Shown here piece after piece: positions 15,908 through 24,194 of a DNA stretch of 34,199 nt. The number at the start of each line of letters is the position of its first letter. The stretch's first letter is position 1. The position numbers and the translations under genes were made by a program. The stretch comes from Draconibacterium orientale (GTDB lineage: Bacteria > Bacteroidota > Bacteroidia > Bacteroidales > UBA1556), in contig DZDC01000002.1 in NCBI GenBank assembly GCA_022736595.1, positions 13,620-47,818 of the forward strand, given 5' to 3'. The notes under the pieces are model-generated. The model saw only the letters and a program-made list of their open reading frames with translations. It made no database searches and was not told where the DNA came from.

Positions 15908-16306
15908 ATGGTAACCGATCAAATAGCAGATTATTTGACTAGAATTAGAAATGCAGTAGCTGCAAAACATAAAGTAGTCGAAGTGCCTTCTTCAAACATG
16001 AAAAAAGAAATAACCAAAATTCTCTACAATAAAGGTTATATTCTTAGTTACAAGTTTGTTGATGAGGGCGTTAGTAAAACAATCAAAATTGCACTTAAGT
16101 ATCATCCCGAAACTAAAGCCTCAGCAATTCAATCCTTGGAACGTATTAGTAAACCTGGTTTACGTAAATATGCCAATTCAAAAAGCATTCCTAGAGTAAT
16201 CAATGGTCTAGGTATCGCAATTCTGTCAACTTCAAGCGGTATTATTACCGATAAAGAAGCTCGTCAATTGAATGTAGGTGGGGAAGTTATTTGTTATGTA
16301 AGCTAA
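15908..16306 (+). CDS. rpsH: 30S ribosomal protein S8
   Basis: S8 binds the central domain of 16S rRNA. The protein starts VTDQIADYLTRIRNA, and the C-terminal signature IPRVINGLGIAILSTSSGIITDKEAR with a final GGEVICYV is as expected. 132 residues. In E. coli S8 represses the spc operon by binding the rplE region; no comparable RNA site was identified here. Confidence 0.97.
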   Translation: MVTDQIADYLTRIRNAVAAKHKVVEVPSSNMKKEITKILYNKGYILSYKFVDEGVSKTIKIALKYHPETKASAIQSLERISKPGLRKYANSKSIPRVINGLGIAILSTSSGIITDKEARQLNVGGEVICYVS

Positions 16307-16325
16307 TTTTCAAAAAAGATAACGT

Positions 16326-16883
16326 ATGTCAAGAATAGGAAAAATGCCCATCGCTATACCTGCTGGTGTAGAGATCAACATCAACATCAATAGCATTGTT
16401 GTTAAAGGAAAATTAGGAACGCTTACTCAAGCATTTGATCATAATGCAGTTGAAGTTAAAGTTGAAAACAACCAAATATTAGTACAACGGTTTAATGATT
16501 CAAAAGATGCTCGCTCTAAACATGGTCTTTATCGTGCTTTAATCAATAACATGGTTAAAGGTGTTTCCGAAGGATTTAAATCAGTACAGGAATTAGTTGG
16601 GGTAGGTTACCGTGCCGTAACTCAAGAGCAAGTTCTAGATTTGTCTCTTGGTCAATCTCACCACATCTATTTTCAAATTCCTGCTGAAGTGAAGGTTGAA
16701 ACCATTTCTGAAAAAGGTAAAAACCCACTCGTAGTACTTACCACTGCCGATAAGCAATTGTTAGGTCAAATCAGTTCAAAAATCAGATCATTACGCAAAC
16801 CTGAACCATACAAAGGTAAAGGGGTTCGTTACCAAAATGAGGTTGTACGTAGAAAAGCTGGTAAATCAGCTGGTAAAAAATAA
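16326..16883 (+). CDS. rplF: 50S ribosomal protein L6
   Basis: L6 sits near the factor-binding site of the 50S subunit. It starts SRIGKMPIAIPAGVEI and has the two-fold repeated alpha/beta domains. The ligand region LVGVGYRAV and the C-terminal signature RKPEPYKGKGVRYQNE with a basic tail are present. 185 residues, normal length. Confidence 0.97.
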   Translation: MSRIGKMPIAIPAGVEINININSIVVKGKLGTLTQAFDHNAVEVKVENNQILVQRFNDSKDARSKHGLYRALINNMVKGVSEGFKSVQELVGVGYRAVTQEQVLDLSLGQSHHIYFQIPAEVKVETISEKGKNPLVVLTTADKQLLGQISSKIRSLRKPEPYKGKGVRYQNEVVRRKAGKSAGKK

Positions 16884-16901
16884 TATTATAAATAAAGCAC
16901 G

Positions 16902-17258
16902 ATGAAAGATACAAAATTATTTCACAGATCTCGGATTAGACGCCGTGTTCGCGCCAAAATATCAGGAACTCCTGAACGTCCAAGATTGAGTGTTTTTAGA
17001 AGCAATAAACAAATTTATGCACAGATTATCGACGACGCAGCAGGTCGCACCATTGCAGCTGCTTCTTCAATCGATAAAGAAGTAGCTTCTAAAAAAGTTA
17101 ACAAAATAGAACAAGCCAAGTTAGTAGGTGCACTTTTAGCCGATCGCGCTAAAGAAGCCGAAGTAGAAACTGTGGTCTTCGACCGCGGAGGTTATATCTA
17201 CCACGGACGTGTTAAGTCATTGGCTGATGGAGCTAGAGAAGGTGGTCTTAATTTTTAA
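16902..17258 (+). CDS. rplR: 50S ribosomal protein L18
   Basis: L18 binds 5S rRNA together with L5. The 118-residue sequence has the basic N terminus (RSRIRRRVRAKISGT), PRLSVFRSNKQIYAQIID, and the C-terminal VVFDRGGYIYHGRVKSLADGAREGGL-type ending of the family. It lies in the usual place between rplF and rpsE. Confidence 0.97.
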   Translation: MKDTKLFHRSRIRRRVRAKISGTPERPRLSVFRSNKQIYAQIIDDAAGRTIAAASSIDKEVASKKVNKIEQAKLVGALLADRAKEAEVETVVFDRGGYIYHGRVKSLADGAREGGLNF

Positions 17259-17273
17259 AACAACGGAAAAGGT

Positions 17274-17783
17274 ATGAACGATAATAAAATCAAATCAAGC
17301 GAAATTGAATTTAAAGATCGCCTTGTAAGCATCCAAAGAGTTACCAAAGTAACCAAAGGAGGAAGAACATTTAGCTTTTCAGCAATTGTGGTTGTTGGAA
17401 ACGAAAATGGGGTGGTAGGTTACGGACTAGGAAAAGCCAATGAGGTGACTGCAGCTATATCAAAAGGAATTGATGATGCTAAAAAACACTTGATTCAAGT
17501 GCCTCTTAACAAAGGAACCCTGCCTCATGAGCAAACAGGAAAGTATAGCGGAGCTCGCGTTTTTATGAAACCCGCTTCTGCTGGTACTGGAGTAATTGCC
17601 GGTGGTGCAATGCGTGCCGTGCTTGAAAGCGTTGGAATAAAGGATGTGTTAGCTAAATCAAAAGGGTCTTCAAACCCTCACTCTGTGGTAAAAGCAACGA
17701 TTGACGCTCTATCCCAACTCAGAGATCCTCGCACCATCGCTAAAATGCGTGGTATTACTTTAAATAAAGTTTTTAATGGTTAA
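17274..17783 (+). CDS. rpsE: 30S ribosomal protein S5
   Basis: S5 acts in decoding accuracy and, with S3 and S4, lines the mRNA entrance. The double-stranded RNA-binding-like N-terminal domain contains RVTKVTKGGRTFSFSAIVVV, and the C-terminal domain has PASAGTGVIAGGAMRAVLE. 169 residues. The 48-base gap after it is longer than its neighbours and contains a promoter-like box. Confidence 0.97.
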   Translation: MNDNKIKSSEIEFKDRLVSIQRVTKVTKGGRTFSFSAIVVVGNENGVVGYGLGKANEVTAAISKGIDDAKKHLIQVPLNKGTLPHEQTGKYSGARVFMKPASAGTGVIAGGAMRAVLESVGIKDVLAKSKGSSNPHSVVKATIDALSQLRDPRTIAKMRGITLNKVFNG

Positions 17784-17803
17784 TTTCGGAAGCATTAATA
17801 TAG

Positions 17804-17811
17804 TATTTTTG
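17804..17811 (+). promoter_or_regulatory. possible internal promoter (-7 box) before rpmD
   Basis: TATTTTTG matches TAnnTTTG exactly, followed by CA as often seen. It lies in the 48-base rpsE-rpmD gap, 20 bases before the rpmD ATG. No TTG is seen at the -33 distance, so it may be fortuitous. If real it would allow rpmD to rplQ to be expressed separately. Confidence 0.3.
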
Positions 17812-17831
17812 CACGTTTAAAATTAAGGAGA

Positions 17832-18011
17832 ATGGAAAAGCTCAGAATTAAACAAATCAAAAGCGGTATAGGCCGCCCAGAGGATCAAAAGCGTACCCTA
17901 AAAGCTTTAGGAATTAGCAAGATGCAACGTCCACGCGAAGTTGTAGTAAGCCCTCAAGTATTGGGTATGATCGAAAAAGTAAAGCATTTGCTTTCAGTAG
18001 AAGAAGTTTAG
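17832..18011 (+). CDS. rpmD: 50S ribosomal protein L30
   Basis: This 59-residue frame (MEKLRIKQIKSGIGRPEDQK at the start) is L30: KxxxxSxIGxxxxQkxTLkaLGl is the family pattern, here with RTLKALGISKMQRPREV. It lies in the standard place between rpsE and rplO. AAGGAG lies at 17825-17830, only one base from the ATG, too close to act as a normal ribosome-binding site. Confidence 0.95.
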   Translation: MEKLRIKQIKSGIGRPEDQKRTLKALGISKMQRPREVVVSPQVLGMIEKVKHLLSVEEV

Positions 18012-18037
18012 TATTTAATATTTTAAGTAATAAAGTA

Positions 18038-18484
18038 ATGGATTTAAGTAATCTTAAACCAGCCTCAGGCTCAGTAAAAAATCGTAAGCGCATTGGTCGC
18101 GGTCAAGGTTCTACTCGTGGTGGTACCTCTACGCGTGGACATAAAGGTCAAAAATCTCGTTCTGGCTATTCTTCAAAAGCTGGATTCGAAGGAGGTCAAA
18201 TGCCTTTGTACCGTCGCTTACCTAAGTTTGGTTTCAAAAACATCAATCGTGTCGAATATCAAGGTATAAACCTAGATGTTATACAAGCACTTTGCGATTC
18301 AAAAGGAATTTCCTTTTTCGATTTTGAAGTGTTTGTTAACAACGGTTTAGCCAGCAAGAATGATTTGGTTAAAATACTAGGACGTGGTGTCCTAAGTTCA
18401 AAAGTTGAAATCCATGCTCACGCATTTACTGCTACTGCCTTATCGGCTATCGAAAAAGTAAATGGTGTTGCAACCAAACTTTAA
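18038..18484 (+). CDS. rplO: 50S ribosomal protein L15
   Basis: L15 is a late-assembly 50S protein with a long glycine- and basic-rich N-terminal tail, visible as KRIGRGQGSTRGGTSTRGHK (residues about 15-34) and the following GFEGGQMPLYRRLPKFGF. The globular domain continues to residue 148. It is followed by secY after 6 bases. Confidence 0.97.
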   Translation: MDLSNLKPASGSVKNRKRIGRGQGSTRGGTSTRGHKGQKSRSGYSSKAGFEGGQMPLYRRLPKFGFKNINRVEYQGINLDVIQALCDSKGISFFDFEVFVNNGLASKNDLVKILGRGVLSSKVEIHAHAFTATALSAIEKVNGVATKL

Positions 18485-18490
18485 TATTTT

Positions 18491-19885
18491 ATGAAGAAAT
18501 TTATAGAAACATTAAAGAACATTTGGCATATAGAAGAGTTACGTAATCGTATCATTCTAACGTTGTCGCTTGTGATGATTTACCGTTTGGGAGCCTATGT
18601 AGTTCTTCCAGGGGTAGATCCTCGCGGTTTGGAAGCCCTCCAACAACAAGGTGAAGACGGATTGATTGGACTTATTAATATGTTTTCAGGTGGAGCTTTC
18701 TCCAATGCATCCATTTTTGCGTTGGGTATTATGCCTTATATCACTGCATCCATCGTGATTCAGCTTTTGACTATGGCAGTTCCTTACTTCCAAAAGATTC
18801 AAAAAGAAGGAGAAAGTGGTCGTAAGAAAATAAATCAAATTACCCGACTCCTAACCGTAATTATTGTGGCTTTTCAGGCTCCAGGATACATCGCTAATAT
18901 GATTAATACTCTTGGAAAATATTACCAAAGCGAGTCAGGTGCTGTTTTAGAAACCGTTCCATTATATACCGATAGCCCAACCTTTTTCTATGTTTTATCT
19001 GTAGTTATCCTTATTGCAGGTACCATGTTTATTATGTGGTTAGGTGAGCGTATTACCGATAAAGGTATTGGAAATGGTATTTCTTTAATCATTATGATTG
19101 GTATTATTGCACGTCTTCCAATGGCTCTTGTTGCTGAGTTTTCATCTAAAGTAACTCAACAAACAGGAGGGTTGGTGATGTTCCTAGCCGAAATGGTATT
19201 CCTTGTATTTGTAATATTAGTAACCATTCTTCTGGTACAAGGTACACGCCGAGTTCCAATTAATTTCGCTAAACGAATCGTTGGAAATAAACAATATGGT
19301 GGCGTACGTCAATATGTTCCTTTGAAAGTGAATGCAGCTGGTGTAATGCCTATCATCTTTGCTCAAGCAATCATGATGTTGCCCATCACTATTATTGGAT
19401 ATGCACAATCTGATAACTTAAGTTGGTTTGCCACTGCTTTTAGCGATTTTCAAGGTTTTTGGTATAACTTGGTATTTGGCCTTATGATTATTGCTTTTAC
19501 CTATTTCTATACTGCAATTACCATTAACCCTAACCAAATTGCTGAGGATCTTAAGAAAAATGGAGGCTTCATCCCTGGTGTAAAACCAGGTAAAAAGACT
19601 GCAGAGTTTTTAGATAATATCTTAAGCCGCGTAACCCTTCCTGGTTCAATTTTCCTCGCTTTTGTAGCTATCATGCCAGCTATTGTTGGTCAAGTGGGTG
19701 TAAATCAGCAATTCGCACAGTTTTTTGGAGGTACTTCATTGCTTATCCTAGTAGGAGTAGTCTTGGATACACTTCAACAAATTGAAAGTCACTTGTTGAT
19801 GCGTCATTACGATGGATTAACCAAAACAGGACGCATTAAAGGCCGCAATAGCAATATGTATGGTGTTAGTGGCGTAAATATGTAA
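18491..19885 (+). CDS. secY: protein translocase channel subunit SecY
   Basis: SecY is the pore of the Sec translocon in the inner membrane and works with SecE, SecG and SecA. The 464-residue sequence has ten hydrophobic segments. The plug/second helix area reads ALGIMPYITASIVIQLL, and the cytoplasmic loop contains RRVPINFAKR and GGVRQYVPLKVNAAGVMPII. The C terminus carries the family end GLTKTGRIKGR. In the spc cluster before map, as in most bacteria. Confidence 0.97.
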   Translation: MKKFIETLKNIWHIEELRNRIILTLSLVMIYRLGAYVVLPGVDPRGLEALQQQGEDGLIGLINMFSGGAFSNASIFALGIMPYITASIVIQLLTMAVPYFQKIQKEGESGRKKINQITRLLTVIIVAFQAPGYIANMINTLGKYYQSESGAVLETVPLYTDSPTFFYVLSVVILIAGTMFIMWLGERITDKGIGNGISLIIMIGIIARLPMALVAEFSSKVTQQTGGLVMFLAEMVFLVFVILVTILLVQGTRRVPINFAKRIVGNKQYGGVRQYVPLKVNAAGVMPIIFAQAIMMLPITIIGYAQSDNLSWFATAFSDFQGFWYNLVFGLMIIAFTYFYTAITINPNQIAEDLKKNGGFIPGVKPGKKTAEFLDNILSRVTLPGSIFLAFVAIMPAIVGQVGVNQQFAQFFGGTSLLILVGVVLDTLQQIESHLLMRHYDGLTKTGRIKGRNSNMYGVSGVNM

Positions 19886-19903
19886 TAACTTAAGTGTTTA
19901 AAC

Positions 19904-20689
19904 ATGATCGTAAAAACACTTGAAGAGATAGAATTAATTAGACAAAGTTCTTTACTTGTTGGAAAAACTCTGGCTGAAGTGGCTAAAATCATGAAGCCCG
20001 GAGTCAAAACTATTGAAATGGATCGCTTAGCCGAGACTTTTATCCGAGATCATAAAGCTGAACCCGGATTTAAAGGATACGGTGGGTTTCCCGCAACACT
20101 TTGTATCTCTATCGGAGATGAAGTGGTACATGGAATTCCGGGCGATCGCGAACTTAAAGATGGTGATTTGGTTTCGGTGGATTGTGGCACTTTACTCAAT
20201 AGCTTTTACGGCGACTATGCCTACTCCTTTGCAATAGGAGAATGCGATGATGATCTCTTGAAACTTCAACAGGTCACCAAGGAGTCGCTTTACCTAGGTG
20301 CTGAGCAGGCAATATTAGGTCGTAGAACAGGCGATATAGGCTATGCCATCCAGAGTTACGTTGAAAGTTTTGGTTACTCCGTGGTTAGAGATCTTACCGG
20401 ACATGGTATAGGTCGCAAACTTCACGAAGGTCCCGAAGTTCTCAATTATGGAAAAAGAGGAAGCGGAAAAATGCTGCCTGAAAATCTTGTGATTTGCATC
20501 GAACCCATGATTAATATGGGAGTTAAAGAAGTAACACAAGACCATGATGGATGGACTATCAGAACTAAAGACCATAAAGCCTCAGCTCATTTTGAGCACA
20601 TGGTGGTGGTTAAATCCAACAAACCTGAGTTTTTGTCGACGTATGAATTTATAGAAGAAGTATTAAAGCATAACAAAAATATTAGATAA
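19904..20689 (+). CDS. map: methionine aminopeptidase, type I
   Basis: This cytosolic metalloenzyme removes the initiator methionine from new proteins. All metal ligands are visible: D93, D104, H167 (in TGHGIGRKLHEGP), E200 (in CIEPMINMG) and E231 (in HFEHMVVV); H76 in VHGIPG is the conserved substrate-site histidine. At 261 residues it has no zinc-finger extension, so it is the short bacterial form. infA begins after a single base. Confidence 0.96.
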   Translation: MIVKTLEEIELIRQSSLLVGKTLAEVAKIMKPGVKTIEMDRLAETFIRDHKAEPGFKGYGGFPATLCISIGDEVVHGIPGDRELKDGDLVSVDCGTLLNSFYGDYAYSFAIGECDDDLLKLQQVTKESLYLGAEQAILGRRTGDIGYAIQSYVESFGYSVVRDLTGHGIGRKLHEGPEVLNYGKRGSGKMLPENLVICIEPMINMGVKEVTQDHDGWTIRTKDHKASAHFEHMVVVKSNKPEFLSTYEFIEEVLKHNKNIR

Positions 20690-20690
20690 T

Positions 20691-20909
20691 ATGGCAAAAC
20701 AAGTATCAATCGAACAAGATGGAATCGTCCTAGAATCCTTGGGCAATGCCATGTTTCGTGTTGAGCTTGAAAATGGACATGTGTTGATTGCCCATATTTC
20801 TGGTAAAATGCGAATGCACTACATAAAAATATTGCCTGGAGATAAGGTAAGACTCGAAATCTCACCTTATGACTTGTCCAAAGGAAGAATTTCATTTAGA
20901 TACAAATAG
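20691..20909 (+). CDS. infA: translation initiation factor IF-1
   Basis: IF-1 blocks the A site of the 30S during initiation. The 72-residue OB-fold protein has the typical core ENGHVLIAHISGKMRMHYIKI and the GDKVRLEISPYDLSKGRISFR end. It starts one base after the map stop. Confidence 0.97.
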   Translation: MAKQVSIEQDGIVLESLGNAMFRVELENGHVLIAHISGKMRMHYIKILPGDKVRLEISPYDLSKGRISFRYK

Positions 20910-20931
20910 CAAACAATAAACAACAGATAAA

Positions 20932-21048
20932 ATGAAGATTAGAGCATCTGTAAAAAAGAGAAGTGAAGATGATATCATCGTTCGTCGTAAAGGCAGAGTA
21001 TACATCATCAATAAGAAAAACCCTAAGCTGAAACAGCGTCAGGGCTAA
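20932..21048 (+). CDS. rpmJ: 50S ribosomal protein L36 (zinc-free form)
   Basis: This 38-residue frame starts MKIRASVKKRSED and ends with the family signature NPKLKQRQG. The four zinc ligands of classical L36 (three Cys and one His) are replaced by S11, D14, N27 and L33, so the protein cannot bind zinc. It lies between infA and rpsM, the usual place. Confidence 0.95.
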   Translation: MKIRASVKKRSEDDIIVRRKGRVYIINKKNPKLKQRQG

Positions 21049-21092
21049 TTTATAATTTAATTATTTTAACGTAACCATTTAATTAAAAGTCT

Positions 21093-21470
21093 ATGGCTAG
21101 AATCGCGGGAGTAGACATCCCAAACAACAAGAGAGGCGAAATTGCCCTGACTTATATCTTCGGAATAGGTCGTAGCACTGCAAAAACTATACTGGAAACG
21201 GTTGGAGTTGACATCAACAAGAAAGTGAACGACTGGGATGATGAAGATCAAAAGAAGATACGTGAATACATCGGAAAGAACATTACCGTTGAAGGCGAAT
21301 TACGTTCAGAAGTACAAATGAACATTAAACGTCTAATGGATATTGGATCCTATCGTGGTGTACGTCATCGTCTCGGATTACCTCTACGTGGTCAAAGCAC
21401 TAAGAACAATGCCCGTACTCGTAAAGGTAAGAAAAAGACAGTTGCTGGAAAGAAAAAGGCAACTAAATAA
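21093..21470 (+). CDS. rpsM: 30S ribosomal protein S13
   Basis: S13 is at the top of the 30S head and bridges to L5. It begins ARIAGVDIPNNKRGEIALTY and has the HhH-like segment FGIGRSTAKTIL, then SYRGVRHRLGLPLRGQ and a basic C-terminal tail (ARTRKGKKKTVAGKKKATK) that contacts P-site tRNA in known structures. 125 residues. Confidence 0.97.
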   Translation: MARIAGVDIPNNKRGEIALTYIFGIGRSTAKTILETVGVDINKKVNDWDDEDQKKIREYIGKNITVEGELRSEVQMNIKRLMDIGSYRGVRHRLGLPLRGQSTKNNARTRKGKKKTVAGKKKATK

Positions 21471-21515
21471 GTAGGGTAAAAAGTTTAAAGAAAAACTTAA
21501 AGTATTAGTAGCATT

Positions 21516-21914
21516 ATGGCAAAAAACGTAAAGAAAGGTAAAGTGACGAAAAAGCGCGTGGTGAAAATTGAACCACTCGGTCACGCTCATGTAAGTGCTA
21601 CCTTTAACAACATCATTGTATCGTTGACCAACACTGCCGGACAGGTAATATCATGGTCATCAGCAGGTAAAATGGGTTTTAAAGGTTCCAAGAAAAACAC
21701 CCCTTACGCAGGACAGCTCGCCGCTGAAGACTGCGCTAAAGTTGCTTTCGATTTAGGTTTACGCAAAGTGAAGGTTTTTGTTAAAGGCCCAGGAGCAGGT
21801 CGCGAATCTGCTATCCGTGCTATCAACAATTCCGGCATCGAAGTAACCGATATTATGGATCATACACCACTACCACACAATGGTTGTCGTCCTCCTAAAC
21901 GTCGTAGAGTGTAA
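21516..21914 (+). CDS. rpsK: 30S ribosomal protein S11
   Basis: S11 forms part of the platform near the mRNA exit and anti-Shine-Dalgarno region. The sequence has HVSATFNNIIVSLTN, SSAGKMGFKGSKKNTPYA, VKGPGAGRESAIRAI and the final PHNGCRPPKRRRV. 132 residues, with a basic N-terminal tail. Confidence 0.97.
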   Translation: MAKNVKKGKVTKKRVVKIEPLGHAHVSATFNNIIVSLTNTAGQVISWSSAGKMGFKGSKKNTPYAGQLAAEDCAKVAFDLGLRKVKVFVKGPGAGRESAIRAINNSGIEVTDIMDHTPLPHNGCRPPKRRRV

Positions 21915-21944
21915 GTAAAGTTTAACTAAGAAAAATAGAATAAC

Positions 21945-22550
21945 ATGGCAAGATATATTGGTCCAAAAACCAAAATCGCAAGAAAATTTAACGACCCAAT
22001 CTTCGGTGCGGATAAAAATTTTGAAAAGAAAAAATATCCTCCCGGACAACATGGCCAGTCTCGTAAAAGAAGTAAACTATCCGAATATGGTACTCAGCTT
22101 CAAGCTAAACAAAAAGCTAAGTATACTTATGGTATCCTTGAGCGCCAGTTCCGCAATTTGTTCGAATCAGCAAGTCGTCGCGAAGGAATTACCGGTGAAA
22201 ACTTACTTCGTCTTTGCGAAGCTCGTTTAGATAACACCGTTTACCGTTTAGGAATTGCTCCTACTCGCGCAGCTGCTCGTCAATTGGTTTCTCACCGTCA
22301 CATTACTGTTAATGGCGAAATGGTGAATATTCCAAGCTATAGCCTTCGCGCTGGTGAAGTGGTAAGCGTTCGTGAAAAATCGAAATCTTTAGAAGCAATC
22401 ACCCTAAGTCTATCCGGTCGTAAAATGAGTTTCCCTTGGTTAACTTGGGACGCACAAAAAATGGAAGGTACCTTTTCAAGCTACCCAGAACGTGCCGATA
22501 TCCCCGAAAACATCAATGAACAATTGATCGTTGAATTGTACTCTAAGTAA
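21945..22550 (+). CDS. rpsD: 30S ribosomal protein S4
   Basis: S4 is a primary 16S binder and accuracy protein; in E. coli it also represses the alpha operon. The 201 residues include YPPGQHGQSRKRSKLSEYG, the S4 RNA-binding domain RLDNTVYRLGIAPTRAAARQ followed by HITVNGEMVNIPSY, and a C-terminal acidic helix. The N terminus lacks a zinc-binding Cys cluster. Confidence 0.97.
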   Translation: MARYIGPKTKIARKFNDPIFGADKNFEKKKYPPGQHGQSRKRSKLSEYGTQLQAKQKAKYTYGILERQFRNLFESASRREGITGENLLRLCEARLDNTVYRLGIAPTRAAARQLVSHRHITVNGEMVNIPSYSLRAGEVVSVREKSKSLEAITLSLSGRKMSFPWLTWDAQKMEGTFSSYPERADIPENINEQLIVELYSK

Positions 22551-22578
22551 TTTTTTCAAATAATTAAAATCATATTAG

Positions 22579-23571
22579 ATGTCTATTATAGCATTTCAAA
22601 AACCCGATAGAGTTATCATGGTCGAGAGTGACGATTACAAAGGTATCTTTGAATTCCGTCCCCTTGAACCTGGTTACGGTATTACTGTTGGTAATGCCTT
22701 GCGTCGTATTCTCTTAAATAGCCTCGAAGGTTACGCTATTACTAGCGTTCGTATCGATGGTGTTGATCAAGAGTTTTCTTCTATCGACGGTGTTATTGAA
22801 GATGTTACCGATATCGTTCTTAACCTTAAGAAAATTCGTTTTCGACGTCAAATTGACTCCTACGAAAGCGAAAAGGTTCTGATTAGTATCAGTAATCAAG
22901 ATATGTTTACTGCTGGTGATATCAACAAGTTTCTTTCTGGATTTCAAGTTCTAAATCCTGAATTGGAAATTTGCCACATGAATACCAACGTTAAACTTAA
23001 TATCGAACTTAACATCGAAAAGGGTAGAGGTTATGTACCTGCTGAAGAAAATAAAGTAATGAACGCACCTCTAGGTACCATTTTTATCGATTCCATCTAT
23101 ACTCCCATTCGTAATGTGAAGTATAAAGTCGAAAATTATCGTGTTGAACAAAAAACCGACTACGAAAAGTTGATTATGGAAATCGATACCGATGGTTCCA
23201 TCAAACCTATCAATTCTTTAAAGGAGGCAGCTAAGATTTTAATTCAACATTTTATGTTATTTTCTGATGAGAAAATTACTCTCGATGTGGAAGAAACTCC
23301 TGTAGCAGAAGAATTTGACGAAGGTACGCTCCATATACGTCAATTATTGAAATCTCGTTTGATTGATCTTGATCTTTCTGTGAGAGCTCTTAATTGCCTT
23401 AAAGCTGCCGAAGTTGAAACTCTTGGAGAACTTGTATCTTTCAATAGAAACGACCTGTTGAAATTCAGAAATTTCGGTAAGAAATCTCTGACTGAATTAG
23501 AAGAATTGGTTAGGGCTAAAAATCTAACCTTTGGAATGAATGTAGCCAAATTTAAATTGGATAAGGAATAA
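22579..23571 (+). CDS. rpoA: DNA-directed RNA polymerase subunit alpha
   Basis: Alpha dimerises to start RNA polymerase assembly and contacts regulators and UP elements through its C-terminal domain. The N-terminal domain (1 to about 230) includes GNALRRILLNSLEG (38-51). A flexible acidic linker follows (about 235-250). The C-terminal domain (about 252-325) has SVRALNCLK with R269, N272 and K275, equal to the DNA-contacting R265, N268 and K271 of E. coli, and the FGKKSLTELEEL helix. 330 residues, complete. Confidence 0.97.
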   Translation: MSIIAFQKPDRVIMVESDDYKGIFEFRPLEPGYGITVGNALRRILLNSLEGYAITSVRIDGVDQEFSSIDGVIEDVTDIVLNLKKIRFRRQIDSYESEKVLISISNQDMFTAGDINKFLSGFQVLNPELEICHMNTNVKLNIELNIEKGRGYVPAEENKVMNAPLGTIFIDSIYTPIRNVKYKVENYRVEQKTDYEKLIMEIDTDGSIKPINSLKEAAKILIQHFMLFSDEKITLDVEETPVAEEFDEGTLHIRQLLKSRLIDLDLSVRALNCLKAAEVETLGELVSFNRNDLLKFRNFGKKSLTELEELVRAKNLTFGMNVAKFKLDKE

Positions 23572-23576
23572 TAGCG

Positions 23577-24038
23577 ATGAGACATAACAAAAAATTTAAC
23601 CACCTAGGAAGAACAGCTTCGCATAGAAGCGCCATGTTGTCAAATATGGCTACTTCTTTGATTATACATAAACGTATAAAAACTACTGTAGCTAAAGCCA
23701 AAGCGCTTAGAATCTACATCGAACCCATAATCACCCGTTCAAAAGCCGATACTACTCACTCACGTCGTATGGTTTTTCGTAAGTTACAAAGCAAAGATGC
23801 TGTAAGCGAACTGTTTCGTGATATCTCTGCTAAAATAATGGATCGTCCTGGTGGTTATACTCGCATTTTAAAAATTGGTAATCGTCTTGGTGATAATGCA
23901 GAAATGTGTATTATCGAATTGGTGGATTACAATACCAATATGATTGGTAAAGCACCTAAAGCCGCTAAAACCACTCGTAGAAGATCAACAAAAAAAGTAA
24001 AAACTGCCACCGAAACTACTGAGGCAGCTGCTGAATAA
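23577..24038 (+). CDS. rplQ: 50S ribosomal protein L17
   Basis: L17 sits near the tunnel exit. The core begins MRHNKKFNHLGRTASHRSAML and has the family pattern LIIHKRIKTTVAKAKALR. After about residue 120 a low-complexity tail rich in Lys, Ala, Thr and Glu follows (to residue 153), a common Bacteroidota addition. It starts 5 bases after rpoA and is the last gene before the operon terminator. Confidence 0.96.
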   Translation: MRHNKKFNHLGRTASHRSAMLSNMATSLIIHKRIKTTVAKAKALRIYIEPIITRSKADTTHSRRMVFRKLQSKDAVSELFRDISAKIMDRPGGYTRILKIGNRLGDNAEMCIIELVDYNTNMIGKAPKAAKTTRRRSTKKVKTATETTEAAAE

Positions 24039-24068
24039 CGCATTAGCATTATTTTAACTTTATATTTA

Positions 24069-24097
24069 GGGTTTGCAGTTTTGCAGACCCTTTTTTT
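24069..24097 (+). terminator. intrinsic terminator of the ribosomal operon
   Basis: GGGTTTGC (24069-24076) pairs with GCAGACCC (24083-24090) as an 8-bp stem with one G-T pair and a 6-base loop, followed by seven T. It lies 30 bases after the rplQ stop and is the first clear terminator after the rpsL promoter, about 18 kb upstream. Confidence 0.85.
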
Positions 24098-24194
24098 ATT
24101 ACTTTTATTCGCTCAAATAGATCCTAGTTTTTTAGTGATACTTACAATAAATCAATAACATAGCTCTTTCGAGCTTTCTAATTTTATTTTCATT

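Noticed and set aside
17825..17830. AAGGAG before rpmD as a Shine-Dalgarno
   Set aside because: Only one base separates it from the ATG, too close for normal use.
24162..24175. AGCTC-TTTC-GAGCT hairpin just before eno
   Set aside because: Only 5 bp, no T tract and no promoter box in line with it; too short to call an element.
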